DNA of 64,000 bases from NCBI RefSeq assembly GCF_018069925.1, contig NZ_JAGPXB010000009.1, forward strand, positions 62,001 through 126,000, read 5' to 3'. The position numbers were made by a program, and so were the translations under genes. The notes under the pieces were generated by a model. The model was not told where the DNA came from and made no database searches. It saw nothing but the letters and a program-made list of their open reading frames with translations. Shown here piece by piece: positions 43,650-52,624 of this stretch (positions are counted from its first letter, which is position 1; every line of letters starts with the position of its first letter). This stretch comes from Flavobacterium erciyesense. GTDB taxonomy: Bacteria > Bacteroidota > Bacteroidia > Flavobacteriales > Flavobacteriaceae.

Positions 43650-44783
43650 ATGAGCGGAATCTACATACATATCCCTTTTTGCAAGCAGGCGTGTCATTAT
43701 TGCGATTTTCATTTTTCGACTTCTATGAAAAAGAAAGACGCAATGGTTGTGGCTTTGGCCAAAGAAATTCATATGCGCAAAACGGAGTTTCAAAATGATA
43801 TCGTGGAAACGATTTATTTTGGGGGGGGAACGCCAAGTGTGCTAACTTCTGATGAAATTAATTTTTTGATCAATGAGGTATACTATAATTTTGAAGTAGT
43901 TGAAAATCCCGAGATTACTTTGGAGGCCAATCCAGATGATTTGTCTGAAGAACGAATTATTGAATTATCAAAAAGTAAAATTAACCGTTTGAGCATTGGG
44001 ATTCAGTCATTTTTTGAAGAAGATTTACTTCTGATGAATCGAGCTCATAATTCGGCGGAAGCCAAAAAATGTTTGCAAATAGCTACTCAGTATTTTGATA
44101 ATATTTCATTGGATTTAATTTACGGAATTCCTGCCATGAGCAATGAAAAATGGGAGCAAAATATCGACACAGCCTTGAGTTTTGGCATTCCTCATATTTC
44201 CAGTTATGCCTTAACGGTTGAGCCAAAAACAGCTTTGAAAAAACTAATACAAACCGGGGCCATTGCTGCTCCCAAAGATGAAGTTGCTGAGGCGCATTTT
44301 ATGATTTTGGTTGACAAGCTCGAGGCCAATGGTTATGTACACTATGAATTGTCAAACTTTGGGAAACCAGACTATTTTTCTAAAAACAATTCCGCTTATT
44401 GGTTGGGGAAAAAATATATCGGAATTGGCCCTTCGGCACACAGTTATGATGGTGTTTCCCGTAGTTGGAATATAGCCAATAATGCCTTGTATTTAAAAGG
44501 GATTCAAGAGCATATATTGCCGAATGAAGTGGAAATTTTATCTATTGCCGATCGTTATAATGAATATATTATGACGGGATTGCGAACTATTTGGGGTGTT
44601 TCATTAACAAGAATTGAAAATGAATTTGGAAGCGAATATTTGAATTATTTGAAAAAACAAACCCAAAAATTCCTCGATGATGATTTGGTTTTTATCGAAA
44701 ATAATATTTTGAAACCAACTGCAAAGGGAAAGTTTTTGACGGACGGCATAGCGTCAGACTTATTTTACTTAAATTTGGAATAA
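43650..44783 (+). CDS. hemW: Radical SAM heme chaperone HemW
   Basis: 377 residues. The radical SAM cluster motif lies at the N-terminus as Cys11, Cys15 and Cys18 in FCKQACHYCDFHF, the HemW/HemN-like CxxxCxxC. Other landmarks are GGGTPSVL, EANPDDL, RLSIGIQSF and the HemW C-terminal pattern HYELSNFG. HemW carries and inserts heme into respiratory enzymes and is not coproporphyrinogen dehydrogenase. The fourth Cys of the HemN Cx3Cx2CxC is replaced by Phe-His-Phe, as expected for HemW. It lies 50 bp after ruvC. Confidence 0.93.
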   Translation: MSGIYIHIPFCKQACHYCDFHFSTSMKKKDAMVVALAKEIHMRKTEFQNDIVETIYFGGGTPSVLTSDEINFLINEVYYNFEVVENPEITLEANPDDLSEERIIELSKSKINRLSIGIQSFFEEDLLLMNRAHNSAEAKKCLQIATQYFDNISLDLIYGIPAMSNEKWEQNIDTALSFGIPHISSYALTVEPKTALKKLIQTGAIAAPKDEVAEAHFMILVDKLEANGYVHYELSNFGKPDYFSKNNSAYWLGKKYIGIGPSAHSYDGVSRSWNIANNALYLKGIQEHILPNEVEILSIADRYNEYIMTGLRTIWGVSLTRIENEFGSEYLNYLKKQTQKFLDDDLVFIENNILKPTAKGKFLTDGIASDLFYLNLE

Positions 44784-44788
44784 CTGGA

Positions 44789-44830
44789 TTACCGCAAGGT
44801 TCGCAAATTTTTTCGCAAAGTTCACAAAGA
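44789..44830. repeat. Left flank of the GxxExxY cassette (inverted TTGCG-type repeat)
   Basis: TTACCGCAAGGTTCGCAAA (44789-44807) followed by TCGCAAAGTTCACAAAG. It matches 16 of 19 positions of the reverse complement of the right flank (45540-45558), so the GxxExxY gene is bracketed by imperfect inverted repeats. Confidence 0.7.
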
Positions 44831-44839
44831 TATATTAGT

Positions 44840-45217
44840 ATGACTGAAGATGAATTATCTAAAATTGTATTTGATTGTGCTTTGAAAGTTCATAAGAGAC
44901 TCGGTCCGGGATTATTAGAGAGCTCCTATGAGGCATGCTTATTTTATGAATTAAATAAATTGGGTTTGAATGTTGTAAAACAAAAACCCTTGCCTTTGGT
45001 TTATGAAGAGGTAAAATTAGATATTGGTTGCCGAATTGATATTATTGTTGAGGATAAATTGATTTTAGAAATAAAATCAGTAGATGCTTTAAACGACATT
45101 CATTTTGCTCAATTGTTGACCTATCTGAAATTGACCAATTGTAAGTTAGGTTTACTGATAAATTTTAATGTTGTTTTGATAAAAGATGGAATAAAAAGAA
45201 TTGTAAATAATCTTTAA
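44840..45217 (+). CDS. GxxExxY protein (PD-(D/E)xK-like)
   Basis: 125 residues with the name-giving motif GPGLLESSYEACL and a nuclease-like core: RIDIIVEDKLILEIKSV (D...E-x-K). This pattern is typical of PD-(D/E)xK folds (PDDEXK_5). The family is common and often multicopy in Bacteroidota; no function is established that I know of. The gene is flanked by inverted TTGCG-type repeats, and its last codons overlap the first unit of a 98-bp tandem array that contains copies of its own 3' end. A selfish or repeat-associated role is inferred. Confidence 0.85.
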   Translation: MTEDELSKIVFDCALKVHKRLGPGLLESSYEACLFYELNKLGLNVVKQKPLPLVYEEVKLDIGCRIDIIVEDKLILEIKSVDALNDIHFAQLLTYLKLTNCKLGLLINFNVVLIKDGIKRIVNNL

Positions 45218-45567
45218 TCATGACTTTGCGGGCCTTGCGGAAAACTTTGCCCCCTTTGCGGTAAAAAACCTATGATTAATGTATCTGAAATTGACGAATT
45301 GTAAATAATCTTTAATCATCACTTTGCGTGCCGTGCGTAAACCTTTGTACCCTTTGCGGTAAAAAACCTTTGATTAACGTATCTGAAATTGACGAATTGT
45401 AAATAATATTTAATCATAACTTTGCGTGCCTTGTGTAAACCTTTGCACCCTTTGCTGTAAAAAACCTTTGATTAACGTATCTGAAATTGACGAATTGTAA
45501 ATAATCTTTAATCATCACTTTGCGTGCCTTGCGTAAACCTTTGCGCCCTTTGCGGTAAAAAAAAACT
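45199..45567 (+). repeat. 98-bp tandem repeat, ~3.75 copies, after the GxxExxY gene
   Basis: Units begin at 45199, 45297, 45395 and 45493 with AATTGTAAATAATCTTTAAT (unit 3 has one change); spacing is exactly 98 bp. Each unit has the TTGCG-rich part (ACTTTGCGTGCCTTGCG, CCTTTGCGGTAAAAA). The first three end in TATCTGAAATTGAC, a copy of coding positions 45122-45135 of the GxxExxY gene. The array runs right up to the next ATG at 45568. Differences between units are few, suggesting recent amplification. Confidence 0.93.
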
Positions 45568-46323
45568 ATGAAAGCAAAAATCAACAACTTTGAAATTGAC
45601 CTATCAAAACCCATTGATATTTCGATTCCGCTGACTAATACCGATGACAATCCTATTGCGTGGTACATTGAAAAACCTGTCATTGAACCAGTCGTTTTTG
45701 GTGATTGGATCGGAAAAGTTTCAGAGGGGAAATCATTTACAAACTTTAATAATATTTTCTTCAACCCGCACGGACACGGTACGCATACCGAGTGTTTGGG
45801 TCATATTACACGAGATTTTTACAGCATCAATCAATGTTTGAAACAGTTTTTCTTTTTGGCCGAGCTTATTTCGGTGCAACCGGAATCAATTAATGGTGAT
45901 TTGGTGATTACCAAAAATCAAATTGAAAAAGTTTTGATGGGGAAAACTCCAGAGGCAATTGTAATTCGAACATTACCTAATTTAGCAAACAAAAAGCATT
46001 TAAAATATTCGAATACCAATCCGCCCTATTTAGCTGAAGATGCTGCGCGTTTCATTTGCGAGAGCGGAATTCAACATTTACTCATTGATTTACCAAGTGT
46101 AGATAGAGAACATGATGAAGGCAAATTGCTTGCTCACAAAGCCTTTTGGAATGTAACTGATGTCAATAATCTTAATATTGATGCACGATTGAATTGCACC
46201 ATTACCGAAATGATTTATGTGGCTGATGAAGTTAAAGATGATAGTTATTTACTGAACTTACAAATTGCTTCTTTTGAGAATGATGCCAGCCCAAGTAAAC
46301 CTATTTTATATCAAATTCAATAG
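45568..46323 (+). CDS. Cyclase family protein (kynurenine formamidase-like)
   Basis: 251 residues. Metal-binding signature NPHGHGTHTECLGH, close to the HxGTHxD/E motif of the cyclase (PF04199) family, and SGIQHLLIDLPSVDREHDEGKL, which holds the second metal-site part. Relatives include KynB-type formamidases and isatin hydrolase, which are zinc or manganese hydrolases. The substrate is not clear. The tandem repeat ends at its start codon, so its promoter must be inside or before the repeat. It probably forms an operon with the YjbR-like gene, 2 bp downstream. Confidence 0.88.
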   Translation: MKAKINNFEIDLSKPIDISIPLTNTDDNPIAWYIEKPVIEPVVFGDWIGKVSEGKSFTNFNNIFFNPHGHGTHTECLGHITRDFYSINQCLKQFFFLAELISVQPESINGDLVITKNQIEKVLMGKTPEAIVIRTLPNLANKKHLKYSNTNPPYLAEDAARFICESGIQHLLIDLPSVDREHDEGKLLAHKAFWNVTDVNNLNIDARLNCTITEMIYVADEVKDDSYLLNLQIASFENDASPSKPILYQIQ

Positions 46324-46325
46324 CT

Positions 46326-46691
46326 ATGAATTTAGAAACCTACTACGAATATTGCCTTTCGAAAAAAGGTGTGACAGAACATTTTCCTTTTGACGAAGAT
46401 ACTTTGGTTTTTAAAGTAGGAGGTAAAATGTTCGCGCTGTCATCTCTAAGCCAATGGGAGAAAGGTCAACCATCTGTTAACCTAAAGTGTGATCCAGAGC
46501 GCGCACTTGAACTGCGTGCAGAATATGATGATATTCAGCCTGGTTTTCATATGAGTAAAACGCATTGGAATACTGTTTCAATAAACAATACACTGCCAAC
46601 TGATATGATTAAAGAGTTAATTGATCATTCTTATGAATTGATTTTTAATAGTTTAACAAAGAAGCAGCAATCCGACCTTTATAACGCTTGA
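46326..46691 (+). CDS. MmcQ/YjbR family protein
   Basis: 121 residues. The family pattern is clear: YYEYCLSKKGVTEHFPFDEDTLVFKVGGKMFAL, SVNLKCDPERALELRAEYDDIQPGFHM and HWNTVSINNTLPTDMIKELIDHSY. YjbR has a CyaY-like/MotA-C fold and is thought to bind DNA. The role here is unknown. It begins 2 bp after the cyclase gene and is co-transcribed with it. Confidence 0.93.
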   Translation: MNLETYYEYCLSKKGVTEHFPFDEDTLVFKVGGKMFALSSLSQWEKGQPSVNLKCDPERALELRAEYDDIQPGFHMSKTHWNTVSINNTLPTDMIKELIDHSYELIFNSLTKKQQSDLYNA

Positions 46692-46807
46692 AAACCATTC
46701 GTCGCTTTAAATTAGTTATTCGACTATAGTAAATTGATATTTCATCGAAAATTAGGTTATTCTGTCTCTTGTTTACGTAAGTTTATAAAGCACCTTAGAA
46801 AAAACAG

Positions 46808-47221
46808 ATGAATAAATCACTAAATATTTTATTAATTGAAGATGATGCCATTGAGGTAATGAAATTCAATAGAGTTTTAAGTAGCTTAAATTTTAAGCAT
46901 AAAATTATAGAAGCTAATAATGGAGAGGAAGCAATTAAAATATTAAAAGAAAAAGAAACGGTTCCGGACATAATAATTTTAGATTTAAATATGCCAAAAA
47001 TTAACGGAATAGAATTTTTAGGGATATTGAAAGGGGACGACTACTTAAAATATATACCAGCTATAATTTTAACTACATCTAATAATCGAAAAGACGTTTT
47101 AGAATGTTACAAAATAGGAATTGCGGGATATCTTTTAAAGCCTCTTAAATATGATGACTATGTAGATGGGATAAAACGCTTAATAGAGTATTGGAGTGAT
47201 AATGAATTAATATCTCAGTAA
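46808..47221 (+). CDS. Single-domain response regulator (Rcp1-type receiver)
   Basis: 137 residues, a stand-alone receiver: acidic pocket Glu11-Asp12-Asp13, phospho-acceptor Asp59 in IILDLNMPKING, switch Thr in ILTTSNN and Lys in LLKPL. The GIEFLGILK and tail pattern resembles Rcp1-like receivers that partner bacteriophytochrome-type or PAS kinases. It is the first gene of the NO-signalling cluster and ends 1 bp before the H-NOX gene, so it is likely a phospho-target or phosphate sink for the kinases. There is no output domain. Confidence 0.92.
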   Translation: MNKSLNILLIEDDAIEVMKFNRVLSSLNFKHKIIEANNGEEAIKILKEKETVPDIIILDLNMPKINGIEFLGILKGDDYLKYIPAIILTTSNNRKDVLECYKIGIAGYLLKPLKYDDYVDGIKRLIEYWSDNELISQ

Positions 47222-47222
47222 C

Positions 47223-47765
47223 ATGTACGGAATTGTAAATAAGGCAATTGAAGAATTAGTTGTGGCTAATTTTGGAGCTGATAAATGGGAGGATATTAAA
47301 CTGCGAAGCGGAGTTGATGTTGATTATTTTATAAGCAGTGAGCCTTATGATGATGATTTGACTTTTAAGTTAGCTCAAGCAGTTTCTGATGAAATGGGCA
47401 TGACATTAAGTTCCGTTTTAATTACTTTTGGAGAATGGTGGGTTGTTAAAACAACAAAAGATAAATATGGTGGATTGATGGAAGCAGGAGGAGATAATTT
47501 AAGAGAATTTTTAATAAACTTGCCTCTCTTTCATAATCGAGTAATGCTGATATACCCAAAACTGACTCCTCCGGAATTTAAAGTGAGTGATGTTAACGAA
47601 AACAGTATTAATCTGCATTATTTCTCAAAAAGAGAGGGACTTCAGGACTTCGTAAGAGGCCTTATTCAAGGATTGGGGATAATGTATAATACACCTGTTA
47701 CAATTAATTTACTTCAAACCCGTGACGAAGGAAGTTCACATGAAATTTTTAATGTAATTTGGTAA
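47223..47765 (+). CDS. H-NOX heme nitric oxide-binding protein
   Basis: 180 residues, the exact size of a stand-alone H-NOX. N-terminal MYGIVNKAIEELV and GADKWEDI match the HNOB pattern. The proximal heme ligand is His104 (LPLFHNRV). The heme-propionate-binding YxSxR is Tyr133-Ser135-Arg137 in HYFSKREG. These positions match His102/Tyr131/Ser133/Arg135 of Thermoanaerobacter H-NOX. The distal pocket lacks an obvious Tyr at the O2-stabilising position, so NO/CO selectivity is expected but not certain. It binds NO and controls a partner kinase, here the HNOBA-carrying kinase 5 bp downstream. Confidence 0.93.
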   Translation: MYGIVNKAIEELVVANFGADKWEDIKLRSGVDVDYFISSEPYDDDLTFKLAQAVSDEMGMTLSSVLITFGEWWVVKTTKDKYGGLMEAGGDNLREFLINLPLFHNRVMLIYPKLTPPEFKVSDVNENSINLHYFSKREGLQDFVRGLIQGLGIMYNTPVTINLLQTRDEGSSHEIFNVIW

Positions 47766-47769
47766 AAAC

Positions 47770-50454
47770 ATGAACAAATTAGAATTTAATTTTGATGAAG
47801 ATAGTTTTAATAAGCTATTCCCTTTCTATATTTTAATTGATTCTAATTTGAAAATAAAAAGTTTTGGTAAGAGTTTGGCCAAGACTTTGCCTGGAATTAA
47901 ATTAAATGATACTTTTTCATCCACTTTTGAAGTAAAAAGACCATTTGTTGAAAATCCAGATTTTGATAGCTTAACAGCTATTTTTGATCAATTAATCGTT
48001 ATAAGTACAACCTCTAACGCTATTGATTTAAGGGGGCAATTTCAGCAATTTAATGATTCTATTTTATTTGTAGGCTCTCCTTGGTTTGTCTCTATGAATC
48101 AAGTTAGAGAAAGGAAATTAACGCTACACGATTTCGCTTTTCACGATCCTTTACTCGATCTTCTACATGTTTTGAAGACACAGGAAATAACTACCCAAGA
48201 ACTAAAAGAATTATTATTTAAAATTAATAATCAAAAAAAAGATTTAAAAAGAGATCAGGAAGAGCTAAACAGGCTTTCCCTTGTGGCGAGGGCTAACGAG
48301 AATGGGGTTGTTTTTACAAAACCTGACGGTGTAATTTTTTGGTGTAATGATGCTTATTTAAAATTGACTGGCTTTTCTATAGAGGAAGTAATAGGAGCAA
48401 CCCCTGTTGAGTTAGGTAAGTGCGAATATACGAACAAGGAAGATTTAAAGAAGATGATTGTTCCGTTTTTAAATGGAGAAATGTTTGATGTAGAGCTAGT
48501 TCATGGTAGAAAAGACGGAAGCTATTTTTGGACTAAAACAAAAGGGCAGCCCGTTCTGGATTCAACAGGAAATGTCGTTCAGTATTTTGCGATGATTGAA
48601 GATATAACTGAAAAGAAGAATGCTGATTTTAAATTAATTGAATCGGAGGACAGGCTTTCATTTCTAATTCGTAATCTACAAACGGGGATAATTTTAGAGG
48701 ATGAAAACAAAAGACTTTTATTGGTAAATAAAAAATTATGTTCGATGTTTGATTTTGAAGTAGAACCGGATGCTTTAATCGGCAGTGACTTCTCTGGTTC
48801 TGTCGAAGATTCCAAACGGTTTTTTAAAAATCCGGATATATATGCGGAAAGATTGAACAATATTTTTAAAGAAAATAAAGCTGTTTATAATGAAGAATTA
48901 GAGCTTATAGACGGTAGGTTTTTTGAGAGAAGTTATGTTCCTATCTTTAGAGATGGTATTTATAAAGGCAATCTTAGGTCCTATGTCGACATTACAATAA
49001 AAAAGAAACACGAGGAAATATTACAAAATGAAAAAGAAAAATACAGCAACATCATAGCCAATATGAACTTAGGTTTGATTGAGGTTGATCAAAACGATCG
49101 GATTACTTTAGTAAATCATAGTTTTTGTGAAATTAGTGGGTATACTGTATCGGAACTGATTGGGAAAAAGGCATCAAATTTATTTTTAAACGAAGAAAAT
49201 ATACAGCTTATTGAAACTAAAAATAAGTTGCGGGTTCAAGGAGTGACTGATTCTTATGAAGTACAGATAAAAAACAAAAAAGGAGAAAAAAGATATTGGT
49301 TAATAAGCGGGGCGCCAAATTATGATGTTAATGGAAAAATCATGGGTTCCATAGGTGTTCATTTGGATATAACAGAACAAAAAGAGCAAGAGGAAAAACT
49401 TTATTTACTCTCTTTAATAGCAGAAAAAAATCTAAATTCAGTTGTGATTAGTGATAAAGAAGGCAGGATAGAATGGGTTAATTCCAGTTTTGAAAAAATG
49501 TCAGGTTATACTAAAGAGGAATTGATAGGAATGAAGCCAGGCTATCTGTTACAAGGCGCAACCACAAATCCTGAGACTATTAATTACTTAAAAAATCAAA
49601 TTAGTAAAGGGCAACCTTTTAATTGTGAAATTCTAAACTATTCCAAATCAGGAGAAAAATATTGGGTAAAAATTCAAGGACAAGCATTATATAATACTAG
49701 AGGTGAGATAGTTCGATATTTTGCTATTGAAGAAAATGTAACCAATAAGAAATTATTGGAAAATCAACGGGAAGAGCTAGTGGTGAGTTTAGCAAAAACG
49801 AATAAAGAACTCGAAGATTATGCTCAAATAGTATCACATGATTTAAAATCTCCTTTACGAAGTATTCATTCATTAATTTCATGGATAAAATCCGATAATG
49901 ATAAGGAATTTAGTGATCTAACCCTAAGTTATTTTTCTATGATTGAAAATAAAGTGGAAAAAATGGATTATTTAATTGATGGTATATTAACCTATTCTAA
50001 AATTGACAAAGAGGAGTTGCCTCAAGAAAGTATAAACACTCATCAAATTATACAGAGTATAATTAACATTATTTATATCCCAGAACACATCAGTATTACT
50101 ATTAAAAATCAACTACCGATGCTGCAGGCGGATCGTTACAGAATCCAGCAATTGTTCCAGAATATAATAGGGAATGCTGTAAACTATATTGAAGAGGAAG
50201 TCGGATTAGTTGAAGTCGCTTCGGAAGAATTTGAGGACTATTATGTTTTCTCCATTAAAGATAATGGTGTTGGTATTGCAAAAGAGCATCATCAGAAAAT
50301 ATTTAATACCTTCCAGTCCTATACTAAAAGTGAGCATTCAACCGGACTTGGATTGGCAATTGTGAAAAAAATTATAGATGCTTATAATGGTAAAATATGG
50401 GTCGATAGCGAATTAGGAAAGGGTTCAACTTTTTTCATAAAGCTTAATAAATAA
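47770..50454 (+). CDS. Sensor histidine kinase with HNOBA-like N-terminus and four PAS domains
   Basis: 894 residues. Residues ~1-165 resemble the HNOBA domain of guanylate cyclases: FPFYILIDSNLKIKSFGKSL, FVGSPWFVSM and HDPLLDLLHVLKTQ, then coiled coil. PAS domains follow at ~170-285, 295-412, 425-538 and 545-660. The HisKA has His690 in YAQIVSHDLKSPLRS, and the HATPase_c contains DNGVGIA and GLGLAIVKKI. There is no membrane helix, so it is cytoplasmic. It is probably the direct partner of H-NOX and phosphorylates a receiver in the cluster. It starts 5 bp after H-NOX. Confidence 0.88.
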   Translation: MNKLEFNFDEDSFNKLFPFYILIDSNLKIKSFGKSLAKTLPGIKLNDTFSSTFEVKRPFVENPDFDSLTAIFDQLIVISTTSNAIDLRGQFQQFNDSILFVGSPWFVSMNQVRERKLTLHDFAFHDPLLDLLHVLKTQEITTQELKELLFKINNQKKDLKRDQEELNRLSLVARANENGVVFTKPDGVIFWCNDAYLKLTGFSIEEVIGATPVELGKCEYTNKEDLKKMIVPFLNGEMFDVELVHGRKDGSYFWTKTKGQPVLDSTGNVVQYFAMIEDITEKKNADFKLIESEDRLSFLIRNLQTGIILEDENKRLLLVNKKLCSMFDFEVEPDALIGSDFSGSVEDSKRFFKNPDIYAERLNNIFKENKAVYNEELELIDGRFFERSYVPIFRDGIYKGNLRSYVDITIKKKHEEILQNEKEKYSNIIANMNLGLIEVDQNDRITLVNHSFCEISGYTVSELIGKKASNLFLNEENIQLIETKNKLRVQGVTDSYEVQIKNKKGEKRYWLISGAPNYDVNGKIMGSIGVHLDITEQKEQEEKLYLLSLIAEKNLNSVVISDKEGRIEWVNSSFEKMSGYTKEELIGMKPGYLLQGATTNPETINYLKNQISKGQPFNCEILNYSKSGEKYWVKIQGQALYNTRGEIVRYFAIEENVTNKKLLENQREELVVSLAKTNKELEDYAQIVSHDLKSPLRSIHSLISWIKSDNDKEFSDLTLSYFSMIENKVEKMDYLIDGILTYSKIDKEELPQESINTHQIIQSIINIIYIPEHISITIKNQLPMLQADRYRIQQLFQNIIGNAVNYIEEEVGLVEVASEEFEDYYVFSIKDNGVGIAKEHHQKIFNTFQSYTKSEHSTGLGLAIVKKIIDAYNGKIWVDSELGKGSTFFIKLNK

Positions 50455-50456
50455 CT

Positions 50457-51590
50457 ATGAAAATTATTCAGGCATCGAAAGTAAAAAATCAAGATTGGAA
50501 CTATTTTCAAGAAAAAACAACTTTAAAAAATCCTTTAGTTCTGGTTTTTGGCAATAGATTTCTTTTGGAGGACGAGGCAGTTATAGAAGGTATTCGAAAA
50601 GAATTTCCTTATGAGGATATTGTTTTTGGATCTACTTCAGGGGAAATTTTATGTTGTAATGTATATGATAATTCTATCTCAGTAACGGCCATCGAATTTG
50701 AAAAAAGTTCTTTTGCAGTTGAACGAGCCAATATTTTAGATCATCAAAAAAACGCACAAGAATTAGGTGAAGTACTATATCAAAAAATTCCCAAACAAAA
50801 CTTAAAGCACCTTTTCGTTCTCTCTGAAGGGAGTTTTGTAAACGGAAGTTCACTTATCAAAGGCCTCGAAAGTACTTTAGAATCTCAAGTCAGAATTACA
50901 GGTGGTATGTGTGGAGACGATGCACGTTTTGAAAAAACAATTGCCTCCTACAAAGAGAATCCAAAAGAAGGAGAAGTTATACTAATTGGGCTTTATGGTT
51001 CATCATTAGAGATTAGCTTTGCTAGTTTTGGAGGGTGGATACCTTTTGGTCCAGAGCGTATTGTAACTCATTCCGTAGACAATGTATTGTATGAAATTGA
51101 TAGCCAGCCAGCACTCGATCTCTATAAAAATTACTTGGGTGAGAGGGCTAACGAGTTACCCAAAGCCTCTTTATTTTATCCTTTAAATGTTACGCCACAG
51201 GACCGAAATGAGCCAGTAGTGCGAACTATTTTGAATATTGATAATGCGAACTCGTCAATGATTTTGGCAGGTGATGTTCCTACAGATTCAAAAGTACAAC
51301 TCATGATGGCCTCAGTAGATAATATTGCTGATGGAGCACTGCAGGCTGCTAAATTCGGGATGAAAAACCGAAAAACAAAACCAGAGTTCGTACTTGCAAT
51401 TAGCTGTGTAGGTCGTAAATTGGTGATGAATCAAAGAGTAGAAGAGGAGTTAGACCAAGTGCGAGAAATAATAGGCGAAGGAATACCAATAACAGGTTTT
51501 TACTCTTACGGAGAGTTAGCACCCTTCAATGGTAGTACTACTTGTGAACTACACAATCAAACCATGACTTTAACCTTAATAAGTGAGTAA
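50457..51590 (+). CDS. FIST domain sensor (NosP-like)
   Basis: 377 residues with FIST_N (~30-220; VFGNRFLLEDEAVIEG, VFGSTSGEIL, GGMCGDDARF) and FIST_C (~225-365; GFYSYGELAPF..TCELHNQTMTLTLI). FIST proteins are cytoplasmic sensors. In the NosP group they bind heme and nitric oxide and inhibit a co-encoded kinase (established in Pseudomonas, Vibrio and Legionella). The adjacent downstream kinase and Hpt protein reproduce the NosP-NahK-HptB arrangement. The heme ligand cannot be assigned by eye. It starts 2 bp after the first kinase and its stop overlaps the next ATG. Confidence 0.88.
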   Translation: MKIIQASKVKNQDWNYFQEKTTLKNPLVLVFGNRFLLEDEAVIEGIRKEFPYEDIVFGSTSGEILCCNVYDNSISVTAIEFEKSSFAVERANILDHQKNAQELGEVLYQKIPKQNLKHLFVLSEGSFVNGSSLIKGLESTLESQVRITGGMCGDDARFEKTIASYKENPKEGEVILIGLYGSSLEISFASFGGWIPFGPERIVTHSVDNVLYEIDSQPALDLYKNYLGERANELPKASLFYPLNVTPQDRNEPVVRTILNIDNANSSMILAGDVPTDSKVQLMMASVDNIADGALQAAKFGMKNRKTKPEFVLAISCVGRKLVMNQRVEEELDQVREIIGEGIPITGFYSYGELAPFNGSTTCELHNQTMTLTLISE

Positions 51591-52624
51591 TGAATTCTTT
51601 ATTGAAAAGACAAATAGATAAAAAACTGCGGGGCGGGTTAAATGATTTGGATATTTTTCTGGCGGCTATAAATGAATCTTACGAAAATTTTGAGAGTCAA
51701 ATAAGCTTGCTTCAACGTGCAATGAAAATCAGTTCTGATGAACTTTTTAAAGCCAACCAAAAACTTCGTGATGAGGCCGAAAGTTTGAAGGAAATTAATA
51801 AAAATTTAGAGTTTATTTTACAGTCTATGAGTCTGGATGTAGCTCAAATTGATACTGCAGAATCATTCAATTCTACAGATTACATCAAAAAACAATCAAT
51901 CGAAATCTTAAAAATTAACAAACAAAGAGAAGAACTATTGGTACATCTCGAAAATCAAAACACTATCTTAAACGATTATGCGCACATGGTTTCGCATGAT
52001 TTGAAAGCTCCTTTACGCAATATTGATACCCTTATAAATTGGTTTATTGAAGACAATAAGGAAATGATGAATGAGTCGAATTTAAAATCGATGCAATTAA
52101 TGCTGTCTAATGTTGAAAAAATGGATTTGTTGATTAAAGGAATTCTCAATTATTCCGAAGTACAAAACAAAGACAGTCTCACGCGATGGATTGATTTGAA
52201 TTTGATTTTAGAAGATATCACTCGGTTATACAGCGAAGAACACATCACTATTAAATTTGATACTATTTTGCCACTGGTGTGGGGTAATGACGTAAGGTTT
52301 ATGCAATTATTTCAAAATCTTATCCAAAATGCCATCAAGTACAATAATAAACAACACATAGATATTACAATTGGCCATACAGAAGAGGTTGATTTTTACC
52401 ACTTTTACGTAAAAGATAATGGAGTTGGCATACCAGAAAAATACCAATCAAAAGTATTTGATATTTTTTTTAAATTAGAAAACACTAATTCTTCTTCCGG
52501 AATTGGATTGTCAATCGTGAAAAAAATTGTAGAATTTTATGACGGGACAATTTGGTTGGAAAGCCAGCTCGAAGGCGGCACAACGTTTTATTTTACAATA
52601 GCTAAACACAATGGAAAAGCCTAA
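51590..52624 (+). CDS. Histidine kinase paired with the FIST sensor
   Basis: 344 residues. The N-terminal ~125 are coiled-coil helices without PAS or membrane segments (DIFLAAINESYENFESQISLLQRAMK), like the N-termini of NosP-associated kinases. HisKA has His136 in YAHMVSHDLKAPLRN. HATPase_c has NLIQNAIKYN, DNGVGIP and GIGLSIVKKI. There is no fused receiver. It begins at the FIST stop (TAATG overlap) and its end overlaps the Hpt gene by 14 bp, so strong translational coupling suggests a complex of FIST, kinase and Hpt. Phospho-target inferred. Confidence 0.92.
   Translation: MNSLLKRQIDKKLRGGLNDLDIFLAAINESYENFESQISLLQRAMKISSDELFKANQKLRDEAESLKEINKNLEFILQSMSLDVAQIDTAESFNSTDYIKKQSIEILKINKQREELLVHLENQNTILNDYAHMVSHDLKAPLRNIDTLINWFIEDNKEMMNESNLKSMQLMLSNVEKMDLLIKGILNYSEVQNKDSLTRWIDLNLILEDITRLYSEEHITIKFDTILPLVWGNDVRFMQLFQNLIQNAIKYNNKQHIDITIGHTEEVDFYHFYVKDNGVGIPEKYQSKVFDIFFKLENTNSSSGIGLSIVKKIVEFYDGTIWLESQLEGGTTFYFTIAKHNGKA

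Noticed and set aside
45199-45567. Possible CRISPR array
   Set aside because: The units are 98 bp and directly adjacent, with no constant-length spacers of differing sequence and no cas genes. It is a simple tandem repeat.
45414-45764. Minus-strand 116-codon ORF with KGRKGLRKARK-type sequence
   Set aside because: It lies across the tandem repeat and the antisense of the cyclase gene. Its Lys/Arg pattern is the direct translation of the TTGCG repeats.
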